A stretch of DNA of 64,000 nucleotides from Oceanobacillus massiliensis str. N'diop (GCF_000285495.1 NZ_HE610980.1:153071-217070), one strand, 5' to 3'. Shown: positions 8,372 through 17,403, counted from the stretch's first letter. Made by a program: numbers and translations. Notes: generated by a model not told the origin, from the sequence alone.

Positions 8372-8530
8372 TTATCTATATTTATCACTCTTGCGCAAAA
8401 TAAACACACTTATCAAACCAGCTCCAAGACCAGCTGCACCCCAGAACTCGACATGACCTGAGACAAAGCCGATGCTGAAGCCAAGCCCAAGACAAGCTAC
8501 AAATATTGCACCCGCCACCACTTCATTCAT
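8372..8530 (-). CDS. Small membrane protein, 52 aa
   Basis: A short gene with a strong ribosome site: GGGAGGGG precedes ATG 8530 by about 6 nt. The product is 52 residues, starting MNEVVAGAIFVACLGLGFS, with two glycine-rich membrane segments and a basic end (RKSDKYR). After the TAA the same frame stays open for 23 more codons to TGA at 8300-8302, and that extension also reads like a membrane segment (MLVLGLEIGFIVMAFARRK). The original protein may therefore have been about 76 residues long and cut by a stop mutation. Function unknown. Confidence 0.55.
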   Translation of the reverse strand: MNEVVAGAIFVACLGLGFSIGFVSGHVEFWGAAGLGAGLISVFILRKSDKYR

Positions 8531-8629
8531 TACGAACCCCTCCCCCTATATTGGGCTATTTATTATAGTTTATTGTATCGAGGCAGTTTTGGTTCTTAAT
8601 CCCGAGGTAACATAAAACATCTATACAAA

Positions 8630-8657
8630 TTGTTTAAAAATTCTCTATTGCTATACT
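8630..8657 (+). promoter_or_regulatory. Putative sigma-A promoter of hom-thrC-thrB
   Basis: TTGTTT (8630-8635) and TATACT (8652-8657) with a 16-bp spacer, about 70 bp before the hom start. The -35 box is weak. I saw no T-box or riboswitch. Confidence 0.45.
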
Positions 8658-8728
8658 TCTATTTTCATGTTTAAATGGATTAAATATACAAATTGAGGTC
8701 TTCTTGAAGGGCTAAATGAGGTGATTAT

Positions 8729-10030
8729 GTGGAAAACAAGGTTTCTGTAGGACTATTAGGTTTAGGCGTTGTTGGCTCGGGAGTTATTAAACTGATTGAA
8801 AACCACCAGGAAAAGCTTGCCCATCAGCTGGGATGCAGTGTACAAGTGAAACGTGTTTTGGTTCGCGATTTGGATAAGAGTCGTGATGTAACGATAGATG
8901 AATCCATACTTACAACCAATCCAGATGATGTCCTGAATGACCCTGAGATCGATATCATTGTTGAAGTGATGGGTGGAATAGAAGAAGCAAAGCAGCATAT
9001 TTCACGTGCATTTGCTGCCAAAAAACATGTAGTTTCGGCAAATAAGGATTTGGTTGCCTTGCATGGGCCAGCGCTTCAAAATGCCGCTAACAGAAATAAA
9101 TGCGACTTTTATTATGAAGCAAGTGTAGCAGGTGGTATCCCAATTTTACGAGGTATTGCCGATGGTTTGTCATCCGATCATATTCAGCAGGTGATGGGGA
9201 TTGTCAACGGTACAACAAATTACATATTAACGCAAATGGATAGTGAGGGTGTCAGCTATGAAGATGCCTTAAAAGCAGCACAGGAACTGGGATTTGCAGA
9301 ATCCGATCCCACTTCGGATGTCGATGGTCTGGATGCTGCAAGAAAAATGGCCATTCTTGCCAGGCTCGCATTTTCAACAGCTGTAGATCTCGAGGACGTT
9401 GAAGTAACTGGGATCAGGGGAATTGAATTAGAAGATTTGCAGTATGGATATCAAATGGGTTATACCATGAAGCTGATTGGTTTTGCAAATTTCGATGACC
9501 ATGAACTGGAAGTAAATGTTCAACCAACACTTCTTGCAAAGAGTCATCCCCTGGCAGCTGTAAAGAATGAATTCAATGCAGTATATGTATATGGAGAAGC
9601 TGTAGGCGAAACGATGTTCTACGGTCCCGGTGCAGGTAGTCTACCAACTGCGACAGCAATTGTTTCAGATATTATTTCCGTTATTAAAAATATGCGGCTT
9701 GGCGTCACCGGAAATCAGTTTATTGAACCGCATTTCAAGAAAGAATTGAAAACACCCGATAAACGTCATGCCCAATATTATGTAAGGATTTATGCCAAGG
9801 ATCAGTCAGGTGTCTTTTCAACGATTTCTTCTCTCTTCCATGAGCGTGAAATCAGCTTCAAACGGATTCTGCAGGCTCCTATCATGAAAAAGGAAGTTGC
9901 TGAAATTGTTTTCATCACACACCATACTACCTTGGAAAATTTCCAGGAGGCCCTCGAGAACCTAGGAGGCCTTGATACTGTTCTGGAAGTAAAAAGCTAC
10001 TATAAAGTCGAAGGAGATGCAATTACATGA
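8729..10030 (+). CDS. hom: Hom, homoserine dehydrogenase
   Basis: A 433-residue NAD(P)H-dependent enzyme that reduces aspartate semialdehyde to homoserine, the branch point to threonine and methionine. It has a Rossmann loop GLGVVGSG (11-18), a central catalytic/dimerisation domain containing [10 protein letters not shown] and [10 protein letters not shown], and a C-terminal ACT domain (about 352-425) that usually senses threonine. GTG start with GAGGTGAT just upstream. Its stop overlaps the thrC start (ATGA at 10027-10030), as in the B. subtilis hom-thrCB operon. Confidence 0.97.
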   Translation: MENKVSVGLLGLGVVGSGVIKLIENHQEKLAHQLGCSVQVKRVLVRDLDKSRDVTIDESILTTNPDDVLNDPEIDIIVEVMGGIEEAKQHISRAFAAKKHVVSANKDLVALHGPALQNAANRNKCDFYYEASVAGGIPILRGIADGLSSDHIQQVMGIVNGTTNYILTQMDSEGVSYEDALKAAQELGFAESDPTSDVDGLDAARKMAILARLAFSTAVDLEDVEVTGIRGIELEDLQYGYQMGYTMKLIGFANFDDHELEVNVQPTLLAKSHPLAAVKNEFNAVYVYGEAVGETMFYGPGAGSLPTATAIVSDIISVIKNMRLGVTGNQFIEPHFKKELKTPDKRHAQYYVRIYAKDQSGVFSTISSLFHEREISFKRILQAPIMKKEVAEIVFITHHTTLENFQEALENLGGLDTVLEVKSYYKVEGDAIT

Positions 10031-11088
10031 GCTGGCAAGGGCTTCTGGACCAATACAAAAATTACTTACCTGTGACAGGAGATACTCCCGCACTGACATT
10101 GCAAGAAGGCAACACCCCACTGATTCATTTACCGGCATTGTCAGCGGAATTAGGGATTGAACTCTATGGAAAAGTTGAGGGAGCTAACCCGACAGGTTCC
10201 TTTAAAGATAGAGGCATGGTTGTCGCTGTGGCAAAAGCAGTTGAAGATGGAAGCAAGTCCGTCATATGCGCTTCAACCGGCAATACATCTGCTGCCGCTG
10301 CCGCCTATGCTGCAAGAGCCGGTTTACGTGCAATCATCGTCATACCAAAAGGGAAGGTTGCCCTTGGAAAGCTTGCACAGGCAGTTATGTACGGAGCGGA
10401 GATTGTTGAAATTGATGGTAATTTTGATGAAGCACTGAAGATGGTACGCAAGGTCAGCGAACAGACCCCAGTTACGCTGGTCAATTCTGTTAACCCCTAT
10501 CGTCTGGAAGGGCAAAAGACAGCAGCATTTGAAATCTGTGATCAATTAGGATCTGCACCGGACATTCTCGCCATACCAGTTGGCAATGCAGGGAATATCA
10601 GTGCTTATTGGAAAGGCTTTAAAGAATACAATGAACAGAAACAAACCGGCTTGCCAAGAATGTTTGGCTTTGAAGCAGAAGGAGCGGCAGCTATTGTGCA
10701 GGATAAGGTAATTGCCAATCCAGAAACGGTTGCTACTGCCATTCGTATCGGAAATCCAGCAAGCTGGAGTTTGGCCGTTCAGGCAAGAGATGAATCTGAG
10801 GGCATGATAGGTTCTGTCACAGATGCAGAAATTTTAAATGCATTTAAATTATTGCCAAGTAAAGAGGGCATCTTTGCCGAGCCTGGATCTTGCGCATCCA
10901 TTGCCGGCGTCATTCAGCAATGTGCAAATGGAACCATTAAGAAAGGCAGCAAGGTTGTCGCTGTCTTAACTGGAAATGGATTAAAAGATCCACAAACAGC
11001 CATCGACCAAATGGAAATAAACCCTGTTTCCTTACCAAATGATGAGGCAGCGGTTATGAGCTTTATCGAAGAGATGATAAAACAATGA
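10027..11088 (+). CDS. thrC: ThrC, threonine synthase
   Basis: A 353-residue PLP enzyme that converts O-phosphohomoserine to threonine. The PLP lysine is Lys60 in [11 protein letters not shown], and the phosphate-binding loop is the glycine-rich [13 protein letters not shown] region. The length matches the short bacterial threonine synthase class. It overlaps both neighbours by 4 bp (ATGA), so hom, thrC and thrB are translationally coupled and made in fixed ratio. Confidence 0.97.
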   Translation: MSWQGLLDQYKNYLPVTGDTPALTLQEGNTPLIHLPALSAELGIELYGKVEGANPTGSFKDRGMVVAVAKAVEDGSKSVICASTGNTSAAAAAYAARAGLRAIIVIPKGKVALGKLAQAVMYGAEIVEIDGNFDEALKMVRKVSEQTPVTLVNSVNPYRLEGQKTAAFEICDQLGSAPDILAIPVGNAGNISAYWKGFKEYNEQKQTGLPRMFGFEAEGAAAIVQDKVIANPETVATAIRIGNPASWSLAVQARDESEGMIGSVTDAEILNAFKLLPSKEGIFAEPGSCASIAGVIQQCANGTIKKGSKVVAVLTGNGLKDPQTAIDQMEINPVSLPNDEAAVMSFIEEMIKQ

Positions 11089-11972
11089 AACCCTTTAGGA
11101 TTTCCGTCCCGGCAAGCTCCGGTAACGTCGGACCAGGATTCGATTCCATGGGTTTAGCCGAAAGTCTTTACTTATCATTAGAAGTAAAAGAGTCCGATCA
11201 ATGGGAATTCAGTTCCCCCTCTTTTCCTGGTACAAGCTATGAAGATCACTTTATCTACCAGATTGCCAAACAGACTGCTGAGCGGCATAACAGGCAGCTT
11301 CCATCCTGCAGCATTGCAGAAACGAGTGATATTCCATTAGCACGCGGCCTTGGGAGCAGCGCTTCTGCAATCCTTGCCGGAATTGAATTAGCTAATCAGC
11401 TTTGCGGGCTTTCTCTAAGTTCTGCAGCGAAACTCCGTTATGGAGCGGAAATCGAAGGCCATCCTGATAATATTGCTCCAGCTCTATTTGGGGGACTCGT
11501 CATTTCTACTGTAACGAAGGAGGAAATTGACTGGATCCGTATCCCGGTACTTGATGTTGATTTGGTCCTGTACATTCCGGAAGTAGAGTTAAAGACGGAA
11601 AAGGCAAGACAAGTACTTCCGGAAGATTATCCGAGAAGCCATGCCTCCACCGCAAGCGGAATCAGCAATATCGTTATAGCCGCGCTCCTGACCGGTGATT
11701 TTAACCTCGCTGGCAGAATGATGGAAAGGGATCTATTCCATGAACCCTATCGATCACCATTGATTCCAAACTATGAAGAAATACGCAGGGAGGCTAAAAA
11801 GCTTGGTGCATACGGAACCGTAATTAGCGGTGCTGGCCCTGCTATGCTTTCCTTTGTTCCCAAAGGGGCTGGCCAAGCAGTCGCTGTTCAGATGCAGAAC
11901 CTGCTGGGTGATTATCAGGTGAAGTCATTGGATATTGACGTCGATGGTTTAACAGTGGAAGCCCTATACTAA
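11085..11972 (+). CDS. thrB: ThrB, homoserine kinase
   Basis: A 295-residue GHMP kinase that phosphorylates homoserine with ATP. It has the N-terminal [17 protein letters not shown] motif and the ATP-binding loop [10 protein letters not shown] (86-95), plus a late GAGPAMLSF motif. It is the last gene of the threonine operon. The start overlaps thrC by ATGA, and a hairpin follows about 20 bp after the stop. Confidence 0.97.
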   Translation: MKPFRISVPASSGNVGPGFDSMGLAESLYLSLEVKESDQWEFSSPSFPGTSYEDHFIYQIAKQTAERHNRQLPSCSIAETSDIPLARGLGSSASAILAGIELANQLCGLSLSSAAKLRYGAEIEGHPDNIAPALFGGLVISTVTKEEIDWIRIPVLDVDLVLYIPEVELKTEKARQVLPEDYPRSHASTASGISNIVIAALLTGDFNLAGRMMERDLFHEPYRSPLIPNYEEIRREAKKLGAYGTVISGAGPAMLSFVPKGAGQAVAVQMQNLLGDYQVKSLDIDVDGLTVEALY

Positions 11973-11987
11973 ATCAGCAATGAGAAA

Positions 11988-12055
11988 AAGGCTCCTCCTA
12001 TCGTAAAACAGATTCCGTTTTTAATCTGTCTACCACAGGGGGAGTCTTCTACTTT
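11988..12055 (+). terminator. Probable terminator of the thr operon
   Basis: An imperfect long stem with the core ACAGATT...AATCTGT, extended outward by GGCTCCTCCT pairing with AGGGGGAGTC, followed by TTCTACTTTTT. Confidence 0.6.
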
Positions 12056-12124
12056 TTCCACTATAATCATTACATATATTCCATCATACTATTCTTCAAA
12101 AGCAATATCCATTTCCCTTCCAAA

Positions 12125-12158
12125 AAAGGCTATCCCCTAATCTGTATGGGATAACCTC
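12125..12158 (-). terminator. Terminator of argF
   Basis: On the minus strand AGGTTATCCC pairs with GGGGATAGCCT around a short loop and runs into TTTTTT. It lies about 35 bp beyond the argF stop. Confidence 0.75.
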
Positions 12159-12192
12159 AATTGTAATTCTATCGCTAATCTTCCAATCTTTT

Positions 12193-13158
12193 CTACCCCA
12201 TCAATGCAGTCATAAGGGCTTTTTGTGCATGCAGCCGATTTTCTGCCTGCTGGAAGACAACGGATTGTTTTCCGTCAATCACTTCCGCTGTTACTTCCTC
12301 TCCGCGATGGGCCGGCAGACAATGCATAAAGATAGCCTCTTCTTTTGCATTTTCGATTAATGCTGCATTAACCTGGTATCCTGCAAAATCCTTTTCTCTC
12401 TTGAGTTGTTCTGCCTCCTGTCCCATGCTTGCCCATACATCAGTATAGATAACATCAGCATGTTTAACAGCCTCAAATGGATTCGCTTCGATACTGACTT
12501 TAGCATGATGTTCAGAGGCAATCGCTTTGGCTTTATCTGTAACTGAAGTGTCCGGATGATATCCTTCAGGCGCAGCAATGACTAGCTCTATGCCCATCTT
12601 GGCAGCACCAATCATTAGGGAATGTGCCATATTGTTTCCATCTCCAATATACACAACCTTTATATCCTGCAGCTTTCCTTTGATTTCTTTTATTGTCTGC
12701 AGATCGGCAAGCACCTGGCAAGGATGGTACAAATCTGTCAATCCGTTAATAACTGGAATGCTTGATTTTGCAGCAAGCTCCTCAACTGTTTCCTGGGAGA
12801 ATGTCCGTATCATAATTCCATCCAGATATCCTGACAGGACTTGTGCTGTGTCCGCTATGGTTTCCCCTCTGCCAATCTGTATATCCTTTGAACTAAGGAA
12901 AATCCCAAGACCGCCCAGCTGATAGATGCCCGCTTCAAAAGAAACCCTAGTTCTCGTTGATGATTTTTCAAAAATCATTCCTAACGTTTTTCCTTTAAGT
13001 GGTTCGAATGCGATACCTTCCCGTTTCTGTTTCTTTATATAATCAGCGAGGTCAATCAGATAATTAATTTCGTTCTGGGAATAATCTGCAAGTGTCAAAA
13101 AGCTGCGGCCCTTTAATTCCTGTTTGTGAAAATTTATTTCCTTCGCTTCCGTTATCAT
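12193..13158 (-). CDS. argF: ArgF, ornithine carbamoyltransferase
   Basis: A 321-residue enzyme that makes citrulline from ornithine and carbamoyl phosphate. The carbamoyl phosphate loop SSTRTR (66-71), HPCQ (145-148), the ornithine-binding SMG loop (DVWASMGQ, about 240-247) and HCLPAHR (279-285) are all present. It stands alone, away from other arg genes. Two ARG-box-like sites in its leader (13188-13221) suggest ArgR/AhrC repression and so an anabolic role, although arcB-type catabolic enzymes share these motifs. The start follows GAAAGGGG. Confidence 0.93.
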   Translation of the reverse strand: MITEAKEINFHKQELKGRSFLTLADYSQNEINYLIDLADYIKKQKREGIAFEPLKGKTLGMIFEKSSTRTRVSFEAGIYQLGGLGIFLSSKDIQIGRGETIADTAQVLSGYLDGIMIRTFSQETVEELAAKSSIPVINGLTDLYHPCQVLADLQTIKEIKGKLQDIKVVYIGDGNNMAHSLMIGAAKMGIELVIAAPEGYHPDTSVTDKAKAIASEHHAKVSIEANPFEAVKHADVIYTDVWASMGQEAEQLKREKDFAGYQVNAALIENAKEEAIFMHCLPAHRGEEVTAEVIDGKQSVVFQQAENRLHAQKALMTALMG

Positions 13159-13187
13159 AATAATTCCCCTTTCTAAAAATGATGGTA

Positions 13188-13221
13188 TGAATTATTATGC
13201 ATCATAAAGAATAAATATACA
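13188..13221 (-). promoter_or_regulatory. Two tandem ARG-box-like operators upstream of argF
   Basis: TGAATTATTATGCA (13188-13201) differs in one base from the ARG-box core TGAATWWWWATTCA; AGAATAAATATACA (13208-13221) differs in two. Their centres are 20 bp apart, fitting a hexameric ArgR/AhrC bound on one DNA face. Confidence 0.55.
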
Positions 13222-13295
13222 ATAGTTTTCATTAGATTAACAGAATTATATTTTCATTCTATCGGTATGAATGCTAACTTGCTGCTTCGTTAATA

Positions 13296-13333
13296 AAAAA
13301 ACCGCTTCTATGTGATGATCGAAGCGGTTTTTT
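13296..13333. terminator. Terminator of the YwbD-type methyltransferase gene
   Basis: AAAAACCGCTTC and GAAGCGGTTTTTT form a stem of about 12 bp with a 12-nt loop; it works in both directions. It starts 3 bp past the minus-strand stop codon. Confidence 0.85.
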
Positions 13334-13335
13334 CG

Positions 13336-14532
13336 TTAATTCACCTTCTGTACAATAACAACTTTCAAATAATTCCCCTGCTTAAAGTTGCGATCAGCCT
13401 GAAAATCAGCAGGCAGCGCGAATTCGTCTAGTATATTAAATTTCATATTCATAGTTCGGAATCCCTTTTCAATAAACCCTTTAAATTTCTTCATGCCAAA
13501 CGATGCATTATTTGTTGATGCGACAATGACACCATTTTTTTCAAGAATGGCTAGAGAGTCTTTAATCAGATCAGGATAATTCTTAGCGGTGCTGAAGGTG
13601 TGCTTTTTCGAGCGGGCAAAGCTAGGCGGATCAAGTATAATCAGATCGAATTTCAAGTCTTTCCGTTTCGCGTATTTAAAATAGTCAAAAACATCCATGA
13701 CAATGATATCCTGCTGTTCAAAATCAATCCCATTTATACTGAACTGTTCGATCGTTTTGCTTTTACTGCGTTTGGCAAGGTCCACACTTGTCGTCTTGGA
13801 TGCCCCGCCTAATGATGCAGCAATCGAAAAGGCCCCGGTATACGAAAAGGTATTCAACACATGCTTTCCTTTTGCATATTGGTCTCGAATAGCTTGGCGC
13901 ACGTCCCGCTGGTCCAGGAATATCCCCACCATTGCGCCATCATTTAAATAGACAGCATAATTCATGCCATTCTCCTTGATGATGATTGGAAATTCTCCGC
14001 GGACTCCCTTAACAAAATCATCGTCATCAATATATTGGCCCTTCGAATCAAAACGTTTCTTCTCGTAAATAGCTTTATAATCGCCGAGTTCATCGAGCAC
14101 TGTGATTACTTTTTCCTTAAATGAATAAATTCCTTCACTGTACCAATTAATTAAATAGTAACCATCAAAATAGTCAATGGTAAGTCCGCCTATTCCATCG
14201 CCTTCCCCATTGAAGATTCGAAATGCAGTGGTAGACTCATCCTTATAAAAGGATTGTCTTTTATTAATCGCAGTCAGAATTTTATTTTTGAAAAACACGC
14301 CATCGATTTTTTCTCCCTCATCAAAGGAGAGTACCCAGCCAAGACCTTTATTCTGTTCACCATAGTACCCCTTCGCAAGGAAAGTGTGGTGATCATCATG
14401 CAAATGAACAATCGCACCTTCCCTGGAAAGAGCATCAGGATTCACAATAGATTCCTTATTTATTAATGGATATTTGTTCTTATATTGTCTTACAAAGTCA
14501 TGTTTAACGATCAATTCAATAATCTGTGTCAT
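13336..14532 (-). CDS. Class I SAM-dependent rRNA methyltransferase (YwbD/RlmI-like)
   Basis: A protein of about 398 residues with the layout of RlmI/YwbD: an N-terminal PUA-like RNA-binding segment, a middle domain (YFDGYYLINWYSEG), and a C-terminal Rossmann methyltransferase with motif I VLNTFSYTGAFSIAASLGGA and the catalytic-region motif DPPSF. RlmI methylates a cytosine C5 in 23S rRNA; the exact target in Bacillota homologues is not settled. I place the start at ATG 14532. A TTG four codons earlier is open but has no better ribosome site. It is a single gene ended by the hairpin at 13296-13333. Confidence 0.82.
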   Translation of the reverse strand: MTQIIELIVKHDFVRQYKNKYPLINKESIVNPDALSREGAIVHLHDDHHTFLAKGYYGEQNKGLGWVLSFDEGEKIDGVFFKNKILTAINKRQSFYKDESTTAFRIFNGEGDGIGGLTIDYFDGYYLINWYSEGIYSFKEKVITVLDELGDYKAIYEKKRFDSKGQYIDDDDFVKGVRGEFPIIIKENGMNYAVYLNDGAMVGIFLDQRDVRQAIRDQYAKGKHVLNTFSYTGAFSIAASLGGASKTTSVDLAKRSKSKTIEQFSINGIDFEQQDIIVMDVFDYFKYAKRKDLKFDLIILDPPSFARSKKHTFSTAKNYPDLIKDSLAILEKNGVIVASTNNASFGMKKFKGFIEKGFRTMNMKFNILDEFALPADFQADRNFKQGNYLKVVIVQKVN

Positions 14533-14608
14533 AGTTTCATCCAATCACTTTTTTTACATTATCGCATCACACGCAGCTATAGTGCAAGTTAGCATCGTAC
14601 TGCAGCCT

Positions 14609-15175
14609 CTAGGCTTCTCTCACCTTGGCAAAGACATATGTATCCCTGAGCTCGGTTCGATCGGTTGAAAAATGGTCCTTTTTGAGAATACCTTCCAGCT
14701 CATAGCTTAGTCTTATGGCTACAGCAGCGCTTTTCTCATTTAGGGTATCACAACGAATTTCGATACGATTGGCGTCCAATTCCCGAAAGGCAAAATCTGT
14801 AATGCCTTTAACAGCTTCTGTCACATAGCCTTTCCCTGTATACCGGCTGTCTGCCCAATAGCCTATTTCAAATTTTCTTACGTCCCAATCAATCCGATGC
14901 AGACCTGATGACATTATAAATTGACCTGTTTTCTTCAAAAACACATGAAGCCTAAGGTCTTCTCTTTCCAAAAATTTGACTACAGCTGTTCTTATATTGA
15001 TTTCGGTATCCTCCATGCTCTGTTCCTGCTGGGCAAAGGGCAACCAGGGCTTCAATTCATTAATCGACGCTTTGATTGCCTCGTTAACAGCTTTTACATC
15101 ATCTGCTTTAGGTGCTCGGATAATTAAATTCTCTGTCTCAAACTCTTCTGGAAAATCTATCAATATCGGTTCCAT
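14609..15175 (-). CDS. GNAT acetyltransferase, RimJ/RimL type
   Basis: A 188-residue GCN5-related acetyltransferase. The N-terminal ENLIIRAPKADD and the middle GYWADSRYTGKGYVTEAVKG (acetyl-CoA pyrophosphate loop R-x-x-G-x-G) are typical of the RimJ/RimL/YdaF group, which acetylates N-terminal amines of ribosomal proteins or small amines. The substrate cannot be told from sequence. Start ATG follows GGGGGAAG. It lies 35 bp downstream of the DUF3219 gene on the same strand, so they may be cotranscribed. Confidence 0.85.
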   Translation of the reverse strand: MEPILIDFPEEFETENLIIRAPKADDVKAVNEAIKASINELKPWLPFAQQEQSMEDTEINIRTAVVKFLEREDLRLHVFLKKTGQFIMSSGLHRIDWDVRKFEIGYWADSRYTGKGYVTEAVKGITDFAFRELDANRIEIRCDTLNEKSAAVAIRLSYELEGILKKDHFSTDRTELRDTYVFAKVREA

Positions 15176-15210
15176 GTTTGCTTCTTCCCCCTTTATTTAT
15201 CAGAAACAAC

Positions 15211-15504
15211 TTATTTCTCTATAAGCTCCAATTTAAATTCACCGACAGCTTCTGCTTCATATAAATTAGTTATCGAAGTGGAATACTGATGAATAACTGC
15301 TGAAAATTCAAGATTCCGTTCAGGGACACGGACGATAAAATCATTTTTGTATAGGTGTACCGTTACATCATGGTAGTCTTTACTGGTCACTTCAAATTCA
15401 AAGACTATTTTCAGTAATTCCCTGCCATCACGCGATACTGTTTCTTCCTGATAGTTTTTAGCATCTAGTTCCAACTCATTGATCCAAACTTTTTCATTCA
15501 TCAT
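15211..15504 (-). CDS. DUF3219 family protein (YkvR-like)
   Basis: A 97-residue soluble protein resembling B. subtilis YkvR (DUF3219). It is predicted to be all beta, with conserved TSKDYHDVTVHLYKNDF and STSITNLYEAEAVGEF. Function unknown. Two ATG codons in a row start the frame; GGAGTG fits the second (15501) slightly better. It precedes the GNAT gene. Confidence 0.7.
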   Translation of the reverse strand: MMNEKVWINELELDAKNYQEETVSRDGRELLKIVFEFEVTSKDYHDVTVHLYKNDFIVRVPERNLEFSAVIHQYSTSITNLYEAEAVGEFKLELIEK

Positions 15505-15605
15505 TTCACTCCGTCCCTCTATATTAGGTTAATCTTAACAGGTTCGTATGAAATTGTTTAACAAAATACCTATATCAAAGGTTTAATCAAAACTAAAATC
15601 AAAGC

Positions 15606-16088
15606 TTAAATTGTATTATGCTTATAAGCATTCCGCCTTTTGCGGTTCTCTTTTCTTGCCGGTGCTGTTGTATGCAGCAGCTTTTCCTCTTCACTTTCCG
15701 GATATACCTGAGGCACTTGGATAGGCTGTCCGTCCTCATTCACAGCTACCATTGTCAGAAACGATTCGGTTGTTAGTTTCTTTTCATTTTTAATTAGATC
15801 ATGGGCACTGACCTTTACATAGACTTCCATTGAGCTTGTTCCTGTGTAAGTCACACATGCTTCCAATGTCAAGGAATCACCGACTTTTGCGGAAGACAGA
15901 AAATCCACAGAATCAATGGAAGCTGTAACCACTGCACTATTAGCATGCTTCATTGCGGTAAGTGCAGCAATTTCATCGATATAGGCGAGTACCTTCCCTC
16001 CAAAAATAGTATTCAAATGGTTTGTATCCGGCGGCATAACCAGCCTTGTCTGAACCGTTTTAGAATCGCTTACAGATTTCTTGATCAT
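15606..16088 (-). CDS. Acyl-CoA thioesterase, hotdog fold (YkhA-like)
   Basis: A 160-residue acyl-CoA hydrolase of the YkhA/BACH type with a single hotdog domain. The motif NHLNTIFGGKVLAYIDEIAA (23-42) carries the family's catalytic Asn and Asp region. The charged tail (ENRKRRNAYKH) is common in this group. It cleaves acyl-CoA thioesters in the cytoplasm. The start follows GAGGGGGATC. The upstream leader holds an intrinsic terminator with an alternative antiterminator and a cobalamin aptamer that is split by a mobile element, so this gene may have been B12-controlled; that is unusual for a thioesterase. Confidence 0.87.
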   Translation of the reverse strand: MIKKSVSDSKTVQTRLVMPPDTNHLNTIFGGKVLAYIDEIAALTAMKHANSAVVTASIDSVDFLSSAKVGDSLTLEACVTYTGTSSMEVYVKVSAHDLIKNEKKLTTESFLTMVAVNEDGQPIQVPQVYPESEEEKLLHTTAPARKENRKRRNAYKHNTI

Positions 16089-16111
16089 GATAGATCCCCC
16101 TCAGTAAAATT

Positions 16112-16207
16112 AAAAAAACACCTCCGTGAATGGAAGATGTTAGCGAATAACCGTAATATGTTATAGCCATACATTGTAAAATGAAAGCACTTAGCGTAAC
16201 ATCCTCC
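16112..16207 (-). promoter_or_regulatory. Expression platform: terminator and antiterminator of the cobalamin riboswitch
   Basis: On the minus strand AACATCTTCC pairs with GGAGGTGTT and runs into TTTTTTT (plus 16141-16112), forming a terminator. Its left arm can instead pair with GGAGGATGTTA farther upstream (plus 16207-16197) over 11 bp. This gives mutually exclusive structures between the aptamer and the thioesterase start. Confidence 0.7.
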
Positions 16208-16239
16208 TATCTCCAGCAGGAAAAAATGTTCTTCTTTAT

Positions 16240-16378
16240 GGCAGGTCTCCTGACTCAGTATCAACAAATCCTTTCCGCCTTCCCGTTATCATAACAGTGG
16301 CCATCAAAAGGACTCTCCTCATTACAGTGGCGGGACCGTGCTGGAATTCCACCAGCTTCCCTTTTCAACTTTGTATAT
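16240..16378 (-). promoter_or_regulatory. Cobalamin (B12) riboswitch, 3' portion, cut by a mobile element
   Basis: Read on the minus strand, the conserved core is present in order: AAAAGGGAA, CTGGTGGAATTCCAG, CACGGTCCCGCCACTGT, GGGAAGGCG and AGTCAGGAGACCTGCC. The 5' part of the aptamer lies on the far side of a 703-bp element, at about 17082-17160. Joining the two halves at the 8-bp duplication restores GGTGACTTTATATACAAAGT, a P3-like hairpin. The insertion is in its loop. Confidence 0.88.
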
Positions 16379-17081
16379 GGCTGTTTTCTCAAAGTTTGTT
16401 GTTTTTACATAAAATATATATACTGCGACGTAACAGACTCTGCCGAATGCCACGGCGTGAGCTTTCAGCCGTTGCTTTTCCCGCTATACTTCCCTGGATT
16501 CTATGAGCCATCTCAAATTGTTCATGGATTTATTCTAAAAAAAAGCACTCAGTAAACCCGATAACTGCTCCGGCCGATTTCCGCTCCGGGCAGTCGCTTT
16601 CCGCGGCGGGCGCTCTCAGCTTCCTCGGAAGAAACCCACTTCCTGCGGGATCTTCAGCTGTTGCTTTTCCCGCTGGAGTCGACTGCCCTGCGCTCCAATC
16701 AATCAGCTTAATAGTTGAATATCAGTAATTTCACTCAGAAAGCCAAATCACAACGGAGGAAATACACGGAGACTCCTTGAAATTGCATCCGCAATTTCTG
16801 CGTGCGATGTCTTGCTGACGCAGCCTTCCTTGTCCTGCGGGAAAAGCGAAGACGATAAGACCCCACTAGATGCACCTGCGTCTTCCAGTTTCGCTTCGAA
16901 GCAGACTTCCTCGGTGCAAGGGAACAAGGAAGCAATCGCAAGCAGTACCCTGGCTTAGCGCGAGCCCGCGGAAAGCACAGTGTATTTCCGGGCGGGGATA
17001 AAACACTAGTCATTTCTTGTTATGTCGCAATTTTTATCAAATAAAGAGTTAGAAATAACAACAATACTTACGAAGAGAACC
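16379..17081. mobile_element. MITE-like element, long copy (703 bp)
   Basis: The left end is GGCTGTTTTCTCAAAG and the right end is an imperfect inverted copy (ACGAAGAGAACC). It is flanked by the perfect 8-bp direct repeat TTGTATAT (16371-16378 and 17082-17089). It has no transposase. The interior is GC-rich and carries modules shared with the copies at 22085, 31133 and 61074, plus an extra segment (GACCCCACTAGATGCACC region). It is inserted inside the cobalamin riboswitch. Confidence 0.88.
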
Positions 17082-17160
17082 TTGTATATAAAGTCACCAT
17101 AAAGCGAAATTTATATTATATTTTCTCAAGTATACCATAACATTCTTTGCATCCCCATCT
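17082..17160 (-). promoter_or_regulatory. Cobalamin riboswitch, 5' portion
   Basis: On the minus strand this reads TTTCGCTTTATGGTGAC, then ACTTTATATACAA up to the element junction. GGTGAC corresponds to the conserved GGTGnC near the 5' end of cobalamin aptamers, and ACTTT pairs with AAAGT on the other side of the insertion. The promoter should lie upstream of about 17160. Confidence 0.65.
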
Positions 17161-17300
17161 AAAGAGACGCTAGGATGGATGCGATATAGTTTCGGGAACT
17201 TACTCGTATCTTACAGGGAAGTATACATATAATCTGAAAATTCCTTAATGGACATATAGTGAGCACCGATGTATAATGAATGCTAAGAAAACATAAAATA

Positions 17301-17403
17301 ACCGGGAATGCTGGACACATCCCCGGTTGCATGATACAGAAGTTCAGGCGGGGTTTCCCCACTGGACAACAACAGTTGTTGAAGCAGAAGAACCCTCACC
17401 CTT
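17301..17403 (+). ncRNA. Possible antitoxin RNA region and terminators of the toxin-like locus
   Basis: The region holds stacked hairpins: AACCGGG...CCCGGTT (17301-17328), CAACAACAGTTGTTG (17367-17381), and AACCCTCACCCTT pairing with AAGGGTGGGGGTT (17391-17434). The last one ends exactly at the toxin-like stop and can terminate the toxin mRNA. Similar arrangements accompany Bacillus/Lactobacillus type I toxins, in which a short RNA antisense to the toxin 3' end is the antitoxin. Confidence 0.45.
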
